Shown: piece after piece, positions 9,152-10,559 of the stretch
Layout of the letters: every line of letters begins with the position of its first letter
Position numbering within the stretch: the first letter of the stretch is position 1
Assembly: GCA_020851615.1 (NCBI GenBank)
Contig: JADZCL010000153.1
Location: 1-10,559, forward strand
From: Rubrivivax sp.
GTDB taxonomy: Bacteria; Pseudomonadota; Gammaproteobacteria; Burkholderiales; Burkholderiaceae_C
Direction: 5' to 3'
DNA length: 10,559 nt
The notes under the pieces: generated by a model
What the model was told of the DNA's origin: nothing
Database searches by the model: none
Seen by the model: only the letters and a program-made list of their open reading frames with translations
Program-made: the position numbers and the translations under genes

Positions 9152-10559
9152 ATGCAGCAGCTCTCGAGTCTGGACGCGACCTTCCTCTTCCTCGAGACCG
9201 CCGAGATGCCGATGCATGCCGGCGCCGTGAAGCTCCTGCACCTGCCAGCGGGGTTTCGTGGCCGCTTCGTCACCGCGCTGCGCCAGCACGTGAAGGACCG
9301 GCTGCCCGCCTTGCCCATGCTGTGCCGCCGCCTCTGGTGGATGCCGCTGAACATGGCCAACCCCGCCTGGGTCGACGTCGAGCCCGACCTGCGCGTGCAC
9401 ATCGTGGCAAAGCCGTTGCCGCGTGGGGCGGGCATTGCCGAGCTCGAGGATGCGGTGGCCCGCCTGCACGCGCAGCGGCTGGACCGTGAGCGCCCGCTGT
9501 GGATGTGCCACGTCTTCGAGGGGCTGACACCGGGTGCCCGGGGGGAGCGGCGGGTGGCGGTCTACATGCAACTGCATCACGCCGCCTTCGATGCGCAGGC
9601 GATCGTTGCGCTGGGCAACGGGCTGATGGAACTCACGCCCCAGCCCAGGCGGCTGAGCACCAGGCAGGTGCGCCGACGCAAGGTCTTCGAGCCGGGCATG
9701 AGCGAGATGCTGCGTGGTGTGCTCGGCGGGCAGGTCGCGAAAGTGGCTGAGCTGATCCGTGAGATGCCGTCTGCCGTCGACAGCCTGCGCGGCATCGCCG
9801 GCCGGGCGGTTTCGCAGGCGAGCCTCGTCGCAGGCAGCCGTCTGCGCGGTCAGGTCATGCTTGCACCAGCCACCCCCTACAACGTCACGCTCAGGCCTGA
9901 GCGCTGCTTTGCCACACTCAGTCTGCCGTGCGCAGCGGTGCACCAATTGGGTGTGCTGCACGACGCCACGCTCGAGGACATGGTGCTGCTGCTATGCGGC
10001 AGCGCCCTGCGCCGCCATCTCGCCCGTCGGCGCCTGTTGCCACGACGTCCGCTGGTGGCGGCCGTGCCCACGGGCCTGCACGCAGGTGGGGAGGCGCCAC
10101 CTTCGCTGCGCCTGGTGAGCCTGGGCACGCATCTGGCCGATCCGCTGCGACGCCTGTCGCATGTGCGTGACTCGACCCGGGCGCCCCGCCGCAGTGCTGC
10201 GCTGCCGGCCGATTACCCCTCACTGGGCGTGCCCTGGTTGCTGGAGGCCGCCAGCCGGCTGTACGGCCGTGCGCGTGTGGCCGAACGCCTGCCGCGTCTG
10301 GCCAACCTGCTGATCGGCATGGTGCCTGGACCCTCGACGCCGCTCTACCTGGCCGGTGCGCGGCTGCAGGCTGATTTCCCGGCTTCGATCCTGCTGCACG
10401 GGCTGGCCCTCAACATCACCGTGCAGATGCGTGAGGAGTCGCTGGATTTTGGTGTCGTCGCCGACTGCTCGGCCTTGCCGCATGCGCGCGGTCTGGCAGA
10501 CGACATCCGTGTGGCCCTGGACGACTTGCTGGCCCTGCCCAGACCGGGTGAGGGTGAAA
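9152..10559 (+). CDS. WS/DGAT-family O-acyltransferase (wax ester/triacylglycerol synthase), 3' end outside window
   Basis: Members esterify fatty alcohols or diacylglycerol with acyl-CoA to make storage wax esters or triacylglycerol at the inner membrane. The frame gives 469 residues and is still open at the last base; the family is usually 450-500 long, so little is missing. It starts QQLSSLDATFLFLETAEMPM, as the family does. It shows RPLWMCHVFEGL (114-125), the catalytic motif as HHAAFDA (142-148), TPYNV (241-245), SLGTHLADPLRRL (323-335), VPGPSTPLYLAGARL (391-405) and LALNITVQ plus LDFGVVAD near the end. Departures from consensus: HHxxxDG ends in Ala, the usual ND pair reads ED (275-276), and the Asn before VPGP is Met390. 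Function may therefore have drifted. ATG 9152 has AGGGG at 9137-9141, ten bases upstream. Confidence 0.88.
   Translation, partial: MQQLSSLDATFLFLETAEMPMHAGAVKLLHLPAGFRGRFVTALRQHVKDRLPALPMLCRRLWWMPLNMANPAWVDVEPDLRVHIVAKPLPRGAGIAELEDAVARLHAQRLDRERPLWMCHVFEGLTPGARGERRVAVYMQLHHAAFDAQAIVALGNGLMELTPQPRRLSTRQVRRRKVFEPGMSEMLRGVLGGQVAKVAELIREMPSAVDSLRGIAGRAVSQASLVAGSRLRGQVMLAPATPYNVTLRPERCFATLSLPCAAVHQLGVLHDATLEDMVLLLCGSALRRHLARRRLLPRRPLVAAVPTGLHAGGEAPPSLRLVSLGTHLADPLRRLSHVRDSTRAPRRSAALPADYPSLGVPWLLEAASRLYGRARVAERLPRLANLLIGMVPGPSTPLYLAGARLQADFPASILLHGLALNITVQMREESLDFGVVADCSALPHARGLADDIRVALDDLLALPRPGEGE

Overview
The window is a GC-rich chromosomal segment, most likely from a betaproteobacterium of the order Burkholderiales (Rubrivivax/Leptothrix-type relatives are plausible). 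This rests on the high GC codon usage, the gene order infB-rbfA-truB-typA, and the character of the proteins and transposase remnants. It is a judgement from memory of these families, not a database result.

Positions 1-4936 form a compact same-strand block: the 3' end of infB (translation initiation factor IF-2), rbfA (30S maturation factor), truB (tRNA pseudouridine-55 synthase), typA/bipA (ribosome-associated GTPase) and an EamA-type membrane transporter. Gaps between the last four genes are only 16, 6 and 3 bases, so they probably form one ribosome-biogenesis operon with the transporter riding at its end. The one larger gap, infB-rbfA, holds a very strong 14-bp hairpin.

Positions 4937-6372 hold no intact gene. 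They contain, in order, an unassigned stretch with a possible mobile-element end, a decayed IS91-like (Y2/HUH) transposase on the minus strand with two frameshifts, and the broken C-terminal part of a GGDEF (diguanylate cyclase) gene on the plus strand. This is a rearrangement scar.

Positions 6373-8460 encode an intact two-component pair: a LytS/YehU-type membrane histidine kinase and a LytTR-type response regulator, separated by 6 bases. The signal and targets are not visible; the kinase input region is about six membrane segments that I cannot assign to a named sensor domain.

Positions 8461-9151 hold two small hairpins and an internally deleted IS1182-like DDE transposase remnant. From 9152 to the window end runs a WS/DGAT-family acyltransferase (wax ester/triacylglycerol synthase family), still open at the last base. 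It keeps the catalytic histidines but departs from the family consensus at several conserved positions.

I found no rRNA, tRNA or CRISPR array and no clear novel system. The most interesting items are the divergent WS/DGAT protein, the two-component pair with its unassigned sensor region lying between two transposon scars, and the infB-rbfA hairpin.
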